From contig NC_059081.1 in assembly GCF_020497125.1 (NCBI RefSeq), positions 59,168,768 through 59,232,767 of the forward strand: 64,000 nucleotides of DNA, written 5' to 3'. Origin of the DNA: Mauremys mutica. Taxonomy: Eukaryota > Chordata > Testudines > Geoemydidae. Position 1 is the stretch's first letter. The number at the start of each line of letters is the position of its first letter. A program made the position numbers and the translations under genes. This document shows, in pieces, positions 22,870 to 33,839 of the stretch. The notes below the pieces were generated by a model. That model did no database searches, was not told where the DNA came from, and worked only from the letters and a program-made list of their open reading frames with translations.

Positions 22870-24700
22870 GTGTAGCTGTAGTTCTCCTTATTTTCCCCCG
22901 GTTTGATGTGGTAGGAATGTACACGTTGTTGGCATGTGTTGGGTTAGGGGTTGTAAGAAGCAGTTGCCTTTGAGTTATCCAAGGATTGGAAAGGCTACAT
23001 AGTTGATGGTCTTTAGACATGTCAGCAGCCTTCTGCAACATTTGTGTTTGTTGGTTGAGCAAACCCATGATGTCTTGGTGTATTTCCTAATTCCTGTTTT
23101 GGTCCTTTTCCCTTTCCTGCAGCAGCTGATCTCTCCATTCTCAGTCCATTCTCCAGGGCCAGTCATATGGTCCCTCCAAGCGCTGTGTTCATGGTCTGAG
23201 GCCAGAGAGGATTGGAGGGCCTTGCCAAATGTATCCTCCCTAGTCCTTTTTTTTTTCTTCTTCTGAGCACTGAGAAACATTAAGCAGGTGTGGAGGGGGA
23301 ACCTTCAAGGCCACCATGCCGGAGGCTACTGATTAAAACAGACAGATAAACATTAGATTTATAGTCACTAAGGAAACAGAGAGAGGTCTCAAAACTCCCA
23401 TAAATATCTTTAATAAGATATAATAATTGTCACTTCTGGCTTTTGTGTGTGTTATTGCAGCACCATTCTTTAGCTCAAACCATGGTGAGTACAGCCAGTC
23501 ATAGTGAGGGTGTGTGTATGTGTGTGTTCTGGTGCATGGAAGCTTTAAAAATTGGGTATGGTATAGGACAAGTGCAATCAATATTGGTAATATTTTCATT
23601 GGCGGACATAAGCTTGGCTGATATCTCACTCCTAAGGGTGACAAAGGCATTAAAGGAGTCAGCTGCTACTGGTGGCTGAAAGGTGTTAGCCTCTTTACTA
23701 TGGTGGTGACATCTGAACTCATTGCAGAGTGGTGTGGGAAGGGTCTCCTATCATGGGGGAAGAAACACGGCTGCCATTCCTAGAAATGTTTGAGAGCAAA
23801 TTGTACGGTATCATAATGAAAGTTTCATTGAGTTCCCAAGGGGACAAAAGGGACATCCCTATTCATATAAACAAAGTACATTTGCATGGCTTTTGCTGCC
23901 TGGCCCAACAAACCAAAGAACTGAAAAACAGATGCTGACTGTTTCTTCTACCTTCGCCCAAGCACAGAACACTTACCTGACATGGATTGTGTAATCAGGC
24001 TGCCATACTACTTTTTTGAATTTATTCTCTAATATTTTATTTTCTAACACATTATATCTGTAAAGTAGTCAATCAAAAGTCAATGCCTGTGTTTCTCTAA
24101 AGTTGTGAATGGGATGAGCACCATTTTTAAATGGCAAAGAAGGGTGGCAGGCAGTTGGGGAGAGGGAGGGATAGCAGTAGATGAGGTTTTGGGCAACAAA
24201 AAGGGGGAAATTCGCTATGAAGAATAATTCATGACATGTATAAACTTACCTGAGCTCCCTTTCCCTTCATGAGCAGGTTCCTCTGTGCTCGCCTGGCAGA
24301 ACTGGCTTTTCTCCAGAGGAGTTTCAAACAACTTCTGACTTGTGGCATGGGTCTGACTTGTGGCATGTTGTACCCCCAACTGTTGTGGCAGGCGTCTCAA
24401 CCTCAGGCTCTTCTAAAGTGTTCAGTCATATCGGGGTGCTGGTGGGATTCCTGCCAGGTATGGGATGCCGTTTATAGTCTGTGGGACGACATTAGATTTC
24501 TTGTTGCCTGCCCTCACCTTCTGATATGCCTGGTGTAGTTCCTTCACATTTATCTGGCACTGCTGCTGATCTCTGTTGTGCCCTTTTGCCAGCATCCCCC
24601 ATGCAATCTGCTTGTAGATGTCGATGTTTCTACAGCTGGTCAGTAGCTGTGCCTGCACTGCCTCTTCTCCTCACAGGCTGAAGAGATCCAACACTTGTTG
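22870..24700 (-). pseudogene. Harbinger Myb/SANT-like DNA-binding protein pseudogene, two exons
   Basis: On the minus strand, the segment around 24660-24422 reads CRNIDIYKQIAWGMLAKG then NRDQQQCQINVKELHQAYQK. This is the Myb/SANT-like helix region of the Harbinger accessory protein, which binds the element ends and helps import the transposase. A consensus splice donor (CAG then GTAAGT) remains at the boundary at 24250. The second exon at about 23270-22870 contains KKRTREDTFGKALQSS and, in another frame, MGLLNQQTQMLQKAADM, the C-terminal helical part. Frameshifts and stops show it is dead. Confidence 0.7.
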
Positions 24701-25266
24701 CCTGCTCCAAAGAGGTGCACATCTAGTAGCTCTCCGTGTGTGGAGCTGTCATGTTCAGATGCACACAACAAGGGTAGGCTGGTAGATGTGCCAAGATGAT
24801 CAGAAAAAGGCTTTTCAGAAACGCTAAGGGTTTTAAGGGAGAGGCGAGGGGGATCGTCGGGCAGCTGGGCAGTGGTGTTCCAAATTGTGAACGGCCACTG
24901 TCACGGGGACAGAGGAATTGTCGGGACAGCTGCTGGAGGACTGTTGGCGTCCACAGATCATGTAATGTATATGCTCTCTGAGAAGCGGTAGCTAGGTCAA
25001 TGGATTTTTCACACACCTCTGAGTGATCTAGCTGAGGCAACCTAACTTTTTAGTGTAGACCAAGCCTTAGGGTTTGAGCATGCTCTAAACTAATAACCCT
25101 AACATTGTTAGTTGAAGCAGATATTTTCATGTAGCATCAAAATAACAGAAGCTTCTCCCCATTTATTTGCATACTTATCGTCCTGATCATGTAAGATATT
25201 AGTAACTTTGTACATGTGTATGTGATGTTTGGTATTTTTTCATGGCTTCTATAGTTTGTTCTATGA

Positions 25267-25588
25267 CAGTAGCTCTCAAACTGTGGGTTGGGACCCCAAA
25301 GTGGGTTGCAACACCATTTTAATGGGGTCATATAGGCTGGCATTAGACTTGCTGGGGCTGAAGCCTGAGCCCCACCACCCAGGGCTGAAGCCAAAGCCTG
25401 AATAGTGCTGGGTGGTGTGGGGCTCAGGTTACAGGCCCCCTACCTGGTGCTGAAGCCAGTGGGCTTTGGCTTTGTTCCCCCCTGAAAGGGGTGGTGAGGC
25501 TTGGGCAAGCTCAGGTTTCAGTCCCCCCTTCTGGGGTTGTGTAGTAATTTTTGTTGTCAGAAGGTGCAATGAATTTTGAGAACCCTTG
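25267..25588 (+). mobile_element. Non-autonomous hAT-type element
   Basis: Begins CAGTAGCTCTCAAACTGTGG and ends TTTTGAGAACCCTTG, inverted hAT-type termini. A perfect 8-bp duplication TTCTATGA lies at 25259-25266 and 25589-25596. The 322-bp interior contains GGGCTGAAGCC direct repeats and no coding frame. Confidence 0.9.
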
Positions 25589-25596
25589 TTCTATGA

Positions 25597-26622
25597 AATC
25601 AGCTGCTATGCAAAATTAAATTGATAGGTTTTATCTTTGTTTGTTTGTGGTAGTGTGAAGTGTTCTGTCCTGGAAAAATAAATGAGCACATAAATCTACA
25701 AGGCTATAAAATGATTCTTGATATTTTAGGCCAAATTTAATTATGCCAATCAATCTTCGCACAAAGGGGATGTCTAGGGTTAATTTTTGAATATTCAGGA
25801 GCATGATATTTTGACAGTAATCCTAGTTTCCCCTTTTTTGTTGAGCTTTATTGGATCTTAAAGTATCAGAAGTTGTCTCAAGTGACTTCATATTTATACA
25901 CAATACTTAACCTATCAAAGTATAGAAGTGGTATTTTTGAATGAACAATAAGTTAGGTGCTCTCAGATAGACTTGTCAGGAGAGAGTGCTTCAGATGACA
26001 TTGAATGCAGAAAAGCTTACTCACTCTTGTGACTGGGCAGAGAAGATGCTTTGTAATGTGGGATATTTTAGGTGCCTGGCCAATACATATCAACCCTGGC
26101 TTGCCACCTGTCTTCCTGCTGATCCTTGATACCTTTGAGACTTCTAACACACACATCTGTGTGTGTGTGTGTGTGTGACATTCCAGAGCAAACCTCATTA
26201 ATAAAAATGGTCTGTTTAAAACAGAAAATTGTTAAATATGTGCGCCCTGATTTCTCTAATAGATATCTAATTTTCTGGTTATCCTGGTATAATTAGTGAA
26301 TTAATGACTTTCAGTTCTCTGTTGTCATTTTCTGTAGCTTAGGTCCTCAGAAAATACATGGTTGGGCTAATGAATACCTTGTGTCTAGTAAAAGAAACTT
26401 TAGTAAAATATTGAATTATACTAAAAAAGACTGCCTTGTCTGCTCAAAGATTTTTTCATTAGGCATCTAGTAACTTATTCCAGGGAGTTTGTCAGCATTT
26501 ATAAATGAAAGGGCTGGGTAAGGAACCCATTGCCACCATTATATTCAGCATTTCAGTGTATTAATAAATTTGGCTTATTGAATGTTGCTGTTTGTTTGAA
26601 CCTCCTTAGTAAATGGCTTGAA
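25597..26622. other. Intronic DNA, no recognised feature
   Basis: AT-rich intron with a short TG/CA microsatellite at about 26148-26177. No exon or element terminus is seen. Confidence 0.55.
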
Positions 26623-26634
26623 TACGTTGTAGTG

Positions 26635-26943
26635 CAGGGGTAGGCAACCTATGGGACGTGTGCCAAAGCGGCACGCGAGCTGATTTTCAGTGGCATTCAC
26701 ACTGCCCATGTCCTGGCCACCAGTCGGGGGCCTCTGCATTTTAATTTAATTTTAAATGAAGCTTCTTAAACATTTTGAAAACCTTATTTACTTTACATAC
26801 AACAATAGTTTAGTTATATATTATAGACGTATAGAAAGAGACCTTATAAAAATGTTAAAATGTATTACTGGCACGTGAAATCTTAAATTAGAGTGAACAA
26901 ATGAAGACTCGGCACAACACGTCTGAAAGGTTGTCGACCCCTT
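26635..26943 (-). mobile_element. Non-autonomous hAT-type element, family A copy 3, nested in LTR
   Basis: An inverted copy of the element at 26-333. It has CAGGGGTAGGCAACCT at the left and AGGTTGTCGACCCC at the right. The 8-bp duplication is TTGTAGTG (26627-26634) and GTGTAGTG (26944-26951), 7 of 8 matching. It inserted after the LTR, which gives a relative order of events. Confidence 0.85.
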
Positions 26944-27060
26944 GTGTAGTGAATATATTGCCTCGCACAGACGCAGAGGGAGAGGGAGGAACCCCTCACT
27001 GAGCCCTGGTGGGTGGAGCCAACCCCCCCCCCCCCGGAAGTTAGTGAGCGGGACAGGAAG

Positions 27061-27067
27061 TATAAAA
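27061..27067 (+). promoter_or_regulatory. LTR TATA box
   Basis: TATAAAA lies about 110 bases into the GC-rich part of the solo LTR, positioned as the core promoter of an LTR would be. Transcription would start near 27090-27095 and run on the same strand as ABI2. Activity is inferred only from sequence. Confidence 0.5.
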
Positions 27068-27506
27068 GGGGGCCTGGGAGCTCAGTTGGACGGCAGCTGC
27101 CAGAGGAGCCAGACACCTCCTGCTTGCTCCTGAGCTGGGAGACTGCCGCCGGCTCCTGTGGAACCGAGAACTGGCCAGAGCCGCCTGCTGACCCGACCGT
27201 GGAGAAGTGGCCAGGATTACCACAGGCCTTTTACCCGGACAATCTGGAGGACTCCCTACTGATCCAGGTACACCCTGAGGGGGAGTTAGGAAGTGGCCCG
27301 GGGCAGCCGACCCTAATCTGTCTGCAGCGCTGCCAGAGATTAGGTCAGTGTGTTGCGGTCAGGATCCCTGCTGACCCAATGGCAGATCGGTCTGCCACTG
27401 GTAGCGTCCTGCGTCCCCCCTGCTATCCCAGCCCTGGGGTCATAGTCTCCCCCTCTCTCGGCCACGGAGCCAGTGTTTGTCAGAGATAGGATCCCCGAAC
27501 CCCTTG

Positions 27507-27830
27507 CTGCTCTGCCCTGGTTACAGGCCTGAGATATTGACACCTGTTACCCCGCCCTGACTAAGGGTTTGGGCTCCCTCATTGTGTTTGCTGCTCGGCC
27601 TTGAGCACAGGCCCATGCCCCAGACTCGTGTTGTCCTGCCCTGGCTTGGGGCTTGGGCCATCTAACTGTGTTCACTGCTCAGCCTTGACCGCAGGACTGA
27701 GCCTTAGACTCCTATTGCCCTGACTGAGGGCCTGGGCTAATTAACTGTGTTTATTGCTCACCCCCTGAAAACAGGCCTGAGCTAGAGACTCCTGTCGCCC
27801 CGCTAATTCCCCGTTGTGGGCGACGTAGAG
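27507..27830 (+). repeat. Degenerate tandem repeat of about 80 bp inside the LTR
   Basis: Diverged copies of a unit are recognised by TGTGTTTGCTGCTC (27583), TGTGTTCACTGCTC (27667) and TGTGTTTATTGCTC (27746). Each is followed by CAGG and GAC...CCT blocks, at spacings of 84 and 79 bases. An earlier partial copy starts near 27507. Confidence 0.7.
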
Positions 27831-27904
27831 GTGTGTAGTGAGGCGGTGTGGCCTCACGCAGACCCAGACGGAGAAGAACCCCGCTGCTAGACCACTACAT
27901 ATGT

Positions 27905-28685
27905 CTTGAAACGTCTGTAAAAATTTGAATTCTGTTTGCCAGTGCAGTAATCAGAGAAAATAATGGCTTCTCAGTCAGATTCGTTGCAGATTCTTTTGGG
28001 GGGTTCACTTAAGGATTTGCAGTGTTTGGTTTAGAAAATATGGGTTTTGTTGTTTCACTACTAAAAATCCTGTTTTTACCATGTCTGTAGGAGTTAATGG
28101 AAGGTCATTGTATGTGTTGGAAAAAGGGATTATCAGATGCCAGGCACCTCATCTGTGAATGCAATTAATCCCATACTGACCTGTTGAACTTCTGCTTCTA
28201 CTCATGACATCTAAATATTATTGTGCTAACATACTGCCCTTTATATGCCTATAATGGCACTTGTGAAATGTGTTGAGTTGAATTAGAGAATTTACATTTG
28301 TGATTCTTCGTAAGAAATATATTGGTTATTGTTAGCTGCGGTTTGTTATACATTAATACCTTTCAAGTTTCCCAAAACTCAAAAGAGAGAGAAACTACAC
28401 TCATTTTACGCACTGCAGCATCCTGACAGATAACCTTCCAAAAGTTGTTCTTGCCCGTATCAACTATAAAATATATTTAAACAAATGTTTTAAAATTTAA
28501 TTTGAGACTGCTGCTAGCATCAGGCACTCAGAGGTGACAGTTCGTCTCTAGCAGTTAGAAGCCCAGAGTTTCCAGCTGGATTAACCTCAGATTAACTTTA
28601 CTGTGAAAATGTCCAGTGATTGAATCATCACAAAAAATACATTTTGGGAGGAAGTGACCAAAATCCATTATTTGCCAGAGTTTTA
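27905..28685. other. Intronic DNA, no recognised feature
   Basis: AT-rich intron between the solo LTR and the next inverted-repeat element. Nothing further is recognised. Confidence 0.55.
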
Positions 28686-29513
28686 GGGCTTGGCTACACT
28701 TGAGAGTTGCAGCGCTGGGAGTTTACAGCGCTGGTCATCCAGCTGTGTAGGAACAGCGCTGGTGTGTGGCCACACTCACAGCTACCAGCGCTGGTGTGTG
28801 GCCACATTTGCAGCATTTGCAGCGCTGTTGGGAGTGATGCATTATGGGCAGCTATCCCAGCGTTCAAGTGGCAGCAACGTGCTTTTCAAAAGAGGGGGGT
28901 GGGGTGGGGCTGTAGTGTGACAGGGAGCGGGGGAGAGAGAGTGGATTTTTGGAGCCAACACTGTGTTTAGCTTCCTGCCTTGCAAAATCAGAAAATGTTC
29001 CCGATCCCTTACCCTTAACTCTTAATTGCAAACAGCCTGCATCCAACGGACTCCCTCTCTCCCCTCTGCCCCCGCCGTTTCTGTCAAGCAAACACTCACT
29101 CCCTACCTGCCTCATTCACAGGGGTTATCTCATTTGTGATTGTTCACAGTCAGGTACAGATTGATCACAGCAAACAGGAGGTGTTTGATAAGCAGCTCCC
29201 GGAGCACCGGATCTCCGAGTTCACAACAAAACAAAGAGAGGCTGCATAACAAAACAAAGAGAGTAATTTAGTTAAAAGCATTCTGGGATATCTGCCCTGG
29301 AGGCCAATAACAGCACTGGTGTGTGTCCACACTTGATGAGCAGCGCTGGATCACCAGCGCTGCACTCGCTACACCCCAAGCAGACCAGGTGTTCAGCCAG
29401 CGCTGCAGCCAGGGAGTTGCAGCGCTGGATGTGCCTTGCAGGTGTGGACAGTTACTAATTGCAGCGCTGGAAAGCCTCCACCAGCGCTGCAACTTTCAAG
29501 TGTAGCCAAGCCC
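28686..29513 (+). mobile_element. Inverted-repeat DNA element with CAGCGCTG subterminal arrays
   Basis: Starts GGGCTTGGCTACACTTGA and ends TCAAGTGTAGCCAAGCCC, a terminal inverted repeat of about 33 bp. The palindromic octamer CAGCGCTG occurs five times near the left end (28709-28825) and six times near the right end (29338-29488), with none in the middle. Such subterminal arrays commonly serve as transposase binding sites. The 828-bp copy has no convincing coding frame. The superfamily is uncertain; Harbinger-like is possible. Confidence 0.8.
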
Positions 29514-30784
29514 ATAGCTAATTTCAACATTTCCATTGATAGGTCTCTGTGATCTCTCTTGGTGATTTTGTGCCATTGTCTAGTTGAATCTACTGATAAG
29601 AGCTTTCTTTTTTTTTCTTACTACATTGTTGTGTGTTCATTTAAGAGGTCACTTAGTCTTTTCTTCTCTCAACTCCCCCAGTCTTTTTCTGCACTTCAGC
29701 TATCCAGCCAGCAGCATCCTATTTTTTGTTTAATTAGTGCTGTTGTTACTAACTGTAAAACTTTGCATTTTTTATATTAAATTACAGTTTTGCAAACTCT
29801 TATTTTGGGGTTGATAATAGATATGTTGTATAAATGGCAAACTGGACCAGATCTTATGCAAATCTTGTGTCATAATACTGTAGCGCAAACTGTGTTCCTC
29901 ACTTTGGCAGAAAGCTAGTGAGCTGCTAGGCCTGTCCCCTAAATAATCACCTTTGCATTTATTACATCTTGAGTCCTGTCTCTTCTCTATTGTGGGGAAC
30001 GCCACCACCAGATTGAATAATACAACTATTTTTTCCCTTGTTTTATAATTTATCATTTGTCTCTCACCATGCCCAAGGTTTGAGGTAGACTCTGAACCCA
30101 CATTTGATCATACCCATGTGTGAGAGTGGATCCTGTGTTGAAAACTTCCTAATATCCTTTTAGTAATGATGCCTAAAAGTGAGCCATGTTATTGTGCTGT
30201 CCAAAAGACATGGTACATGACATCACTTACATTCTGCTTGAACTTTAAAACTATGCAGTGACATCTAAATTCTGTGTATACTTTGACTCCCCAGAAAACC
30301 ACTGAATATGACATTTGTGTATTCTGTCAAGTAAGGCAACAAATAGGATAGACACTAAACACGCTATCTGTGTAGGCTAACTGTCACCTGTAAATTGACT
30401 AGTGCTGACAGAGAAGATATCAAATACTGTAGTCCTAAACTGCACCTCCTTGAGGCTTTGAAGATGAGCCTTACGAGAAACACATCTGTGATGCTCAAGC
30501 ATCTACTTAACATTATACTTTTGAAATGTCAGAATTACAAGCATCAGTTACTGACGTATTAAGCTGAAATCCAACACAATTTAAATGGTAAAACCTTAAA
30601 GGTAACATATGAGGCCATGACTATGGGTCTCAGCTGAAAGCATGATATGTACTGTTAGGATGGGCAGAACTGCAGTGGTGTCTACTCTCAAAAAGAACGT
30701 TCCTCCTGTCCAGCTAGAGGAGCAGTCTATCCATCTTGCTGTAAGACCACTTTGTGTGCTCCCAGCATGAAGAAACCAGAAAAC
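29514..30784. other. Intronic DNA, no recognised feature
   Basis: AT-rich intron. No exon or terminus is recognised. Confidence 0.55.
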
Positions 30785-31276
30785 CTAAAGGTTCCAGAAC
30801 ATCTGTATCTGAATAGTTCCAGCATAGCTGAAAAGGCTATGTACATAACACAGACAAGAATATTTCACACCATCACTGACTGAAATCAGTGTTGCAACAT
30901 CTCTGTCCAGGTAATGATTGATTGAAGATGAAAGATTGATTCTGGATGAAAATAAAATACTTGAACTGACAGTCAAATTTTCTGGTACGGTCCCTGACAC
31001 TGTTAAATATATTGTGAAAGTTGCAAGTTACAGCACTACATTTGTAAAGCAGTATGTTACAGTACAAAGCACACACAGATTCTTCAACTGAAGACGGCCT
31101 CTAACCTTGGACATGGTCACAAATGTGAAGATAGGTTTACTAAAGATCTTTGGATACTTAGCACCAATTGCTTTAGCAATATCCAAACCACTTGACATGG
31201 TATCAGGAAACTCTGACTTCCAACTAAAGCTCCGTATTGACACCACTAGTTGCTCAGTGTCATCAGATGATTCCAT
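30785..31276 (-). other. Weakly codon-like stretch, unidentified
   Basis: On the minus strand an 82-codon frame begins MESSDDTEQLVVSIRSFSW (31276 downward) and overlaps a second frame containing NSVRDRTRKFDCQFKYF. The amino acid make-up looks more protein-like than neighbouring chance frames. I recognise no family, no splice sites were identified, and the frames are broken. It may be a small relic or chance. Confidence 0.2.
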
Positions 31277-31355
31277 TTTGCATCAGAAAAAAATGTGGAA
31301 CAAGATGATAAAGGAGAAGACTCCACAGAGTGATATAGACATTTGTGATTTTTAT

Positions 31356-31660
31356 TAGGGCTGTCAAGTGATTTAAAAAAATTAATTGTGATTAATTGCG
31401 AGATTAAAAAAATTGCAATTAATTGCAGTTTTAATTGCATGGTTAAACAATAATAGAATACCATTTATTTAAATATTTTTGGATGTTTTCTATATTTTCA
31501 AATAAAAGCTTGAGGCATGGAGCGGGGGGGGCTTCAGCTCCCTCACCGCTGATGCCTCCCTCCCCACCCAGAGATATGGAATTAATGCATTAAAAAATTA
31601 ACATGTTAATTTTGTTTTCAGTTAATCACAGACATTAACTGTGATTAATTAACAGCCCTA
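31356..31660 (+). mobile_element. AT-rich inverted-repeat DNA element
   Basis: Termini TAGGGCTGTCAAGTGATT and GATTAATTAACAGCCCTA are inverted, and the flanks suggest ATT/TTA-type target sequence. The interior repeats TTAATTGTGATTAATTG-like motifs in both orientations. It is 305 bp and non-coding. Confidence 0.75.
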
Positions 31661-32404
31661 ATTTGTATACATGTGTACATCATTTTCACAAATAGGATAG
31701 TTTGTTTTTTGTTTTTAACTTTAGTTTAAATGAGGGAGAGTTGCAGTGTATTCAGCAATCCATCCCATGATATGTAATCCAGGACATACGCTTATTAGTG
31801 TCACCATTCAGTTTGCCTAAACTATGTTTCTCCATCTGAGAATCAGAGAGCTACAGGTCATTGGCCTGCACTCTAAATAAAGAATCCCCATTGTACTGGT
31901 TTATAATGGAGCCCTGTCTGTATTGCTCCTCACAAATAAAAATATATATCACTTTGTTTCGTATTGTGTAGTTGTCTCCGGTTTGAATCTAGCCAGGTCA
32001 GTGCCTTCGTTAGAAGTAGAGGAGTAAAGGATTTGGGTGAGCATAGAGGTTAAATTACCATTTTACCCTTGAGGTGGTCCCTGTAGGTCAGGTTTGAAGT
32101 ATATTAGTTGATACTGTGTACTTGACATATTTATGGATAAACAGTGGACCTCAATCTTCGGAGTTATCAGTCTGGTTTAAGATTAAAAAAATCAGAAATG
32201 ATCTGATAACAGTGACTATGCTTAAACTTTGCTTTTGACTGATAGCGTAATCATGTGACTTCGGTGTTTGGAGCAACCTCTATATTTATATATAGGATGC
32301 CTAGGTGATGCTGCAAGTTATGAGGGAACATTTGTTGTTTAAGTCAATTGACAGGTTTAAGCATGGTGGCAACAGTTAATACAGTTTTTAAGTGGTTAAG
32401 TAGG
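31661..32404. other. Intronic DNA, no recognised feature
   Basis: AT-rich intron without recognisable features. Confidence 0.5.
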
Positions 32405-33180
32405 ATGTCTGGAGAAGAGAAGACTGGGGGTTGGTGTGTGTGTGTGTGTGTGGGGAAATAAGTCTTCAAGTACATAGTTCTTCTTAACCCTGGAGGATAG
32501 GACAAGAAGTAATGGATTTACATAGCAGCAAGGGAGACTTAATTTATATATTAGGAAAAACTTCCATATATACATTAAGTTATATATTAGGAAAAACTGT
32601 AAGGGTAATTAAGCACTAAAACAAATTACCTAGGGATATTGTGGAATCCCCATCACTGGAGGTTGTAAAGAACAGGTTAGACAAACACCTGTCAGGGATG
32701 GTCTAGAACAGTAGTTTTTAATCTGTGGATACCTGGGGGGTCTTTAGGCTATGTCTAAGGGGTCCGCGAAGGGTGACTATGAAAGTAAAGTTTCAGATCC
32801 CACAAAAGATGTTCTGTTTTTCTGATCAGTGAAAAGTATGTGAATACCCCACGTACAGGTCAAAACCTGAAAGTGTTGTCATTACCATAGAAGCTCACAG
32901 TTTAGCGCCCTTTCTCACGCTGTGTCAAATGCTGTGCTGAGCACGTTCAGGGTTCATAGTTGAATTCTTTTCAGTCAGTTTTCGGTCTAAAACTTCTGTG
33001 GCAGGGGTCTGCGGACCACAGATGGAATTTCCAAAGTGGTCTGCACCTCAATTTGAAATATTTTAGGGGACTGCATATGAAAAAAAGGTTGAAAACCACT
33101 GGTCTAGATAATACTTAGTGCAGAGTACTGGACTAGAGGACCTGTCGAGATCCTTTCCAGTCCTAGATTTCTGTGATGTA
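32405..33180 (+). mobile_element. CR1 LINE 3' end, second subfamily, split by a hAT element
   Basis: Contains the C-terminal coding and 3' UTR of a CR1 unlike the copies at 4665 and 37790. Its markers are GTCTGGAGAAGAGAAGACTG, GAGGATAGGACAAGAAG, GGTTAGACAAACACCTGTCA, then after the insertion GGACTAGAGGACCTGTCGAG and a TTCTGTGATGTA end. The frame is broken, with a TG microsatellite at 32437-32452 and a local duplication near 32540-32600. Confidence 0.8.
32709..33101 (+). mobile_element. Non-autonomous hAT-type element nested in CR1
   Basis: Ends CAGTAGTTTTTAATCTG and GGTTGAAAACCACTG are inverted. The target duplication is GTCTAGAA (32701-32708) and GTCTAGAT (33102-33109), 7 of 8 matching. Removing the 393-bp element and one copy of the duplication rejoins the CR1 3' UTR. 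Confidence 0.88.
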
Positions 33181-33839
33181 AGGGGGAAAAGGTTGCATGA
33201 CAGTTAGATATAGATATAACCTTTTCTTCTGGAGATCTGGGTTTAAAGAATATTTTGTTCAGAGGTAAAAGATGGCTAGGTTTCATTCTACTCTCCATTT
33301 TTGATCATTACAAATCTGAGTTTAGGATGGAGGTGTACTTAATATAGCTGTGCGTGGAAACTTCTGGAGGGCTGATTCACAGTATACTTGGCCCAGGCTA
33401 AAGCTTCTAGCTTCTATCACTTTCATGAAACCCAAATTTACCCACAAAATATTAGAGAGATGTAAATTGAGTTATTTTCGAATGTTGTCATTAATAGTGC
33501 TTTTCAAAGAGATGGCTGACAATTGTAAGCTCAAATGCCAATTTTAATTAACTTCCACGTGCAGCATATTTTGCAGGTTATACTGTACATGTGAAAATTT
33601 TGAGCTTTCAGGCTCCTATGCCAAACAAATTATGTGCAGCTTTCTTTCAAAGAATTTCAGAGGCTGAGTAAAATACTGTGATTAACAGATGGCCTGCAAA
33701 AATGCATGTATTATGTTACAACGTTTTTGTGCTTAAAGTAGCTACAAAAGTGGTTACAAGATAATGTTAATATAAAATGTGTAAATGCTTTCTTTATTTC
33801 GGTGTTGAGGCGTTTTCTTCACTGCAACTGTTTGTTCAC
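33181..33839. other. Intronic DNA, no recognised feature
   Basis: AT-rich intron without recognisable features. Confidence 0.5.

Larger units (their letters stand above)
21640..25069. mobile_element. Decayed Harbinger (PIF/Harbinger) transposon with both genes
   Basis: A transposase relic on the + strand (about 21640-22500) and a Myb/SANT-like DNA-binding protein relic on the - strand (about 22870-24700) converge, the two-gene content typical of Harbinger elements. The right terminus is visible: TAGTGTAGACCAAGCC ends at 25066 and is followed by TTA (25067-25069), the 3-bp target preferred by this superfamily. Just inside it, TGGATTTTTCACAC is shared with MITEs at 58225-58440. The left terminus was not found, so the element may be truncated there. 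Confidence 0.8.
26628..27899 (+). mobile_element. Solo LTR, interrupted by a hAT element
   Basis: The LTR starts TGTAGTG and ends CACTACA (TG...CA ends). It is flanked by a 5-bp duplication TACGT (26623-26627) and TATGT (27900-27904) with one mismatch. The hAT at 26635-26943 sits inside its first bases and duplicated TTGTAGTG, so the original LTR is 26628-26634 plus 26952-27899, about 0.95 kb. A TATA box lies at 27061, and CpG is frequent. A direct repeat links its start and end: TGTAGTGA with CCTC, GCAGA and ACCCC spaced alike near 26945 and 27836. No internal retroviral genes are present, so this is what remains after recombination between two LTRs. Gypsy-type or endogenous retrovirus origin cannot be decided here. 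Confidence 0.75.

Noticed and set aside
27013..27489. 158-codon frame with a TATA box upstream, considered as a first exon or gene
   Set aside because: It lies wholly in the solo LTR bounded by TG...CA and a 5-bp duplication. It does not encode the ABI2 N-terminus.
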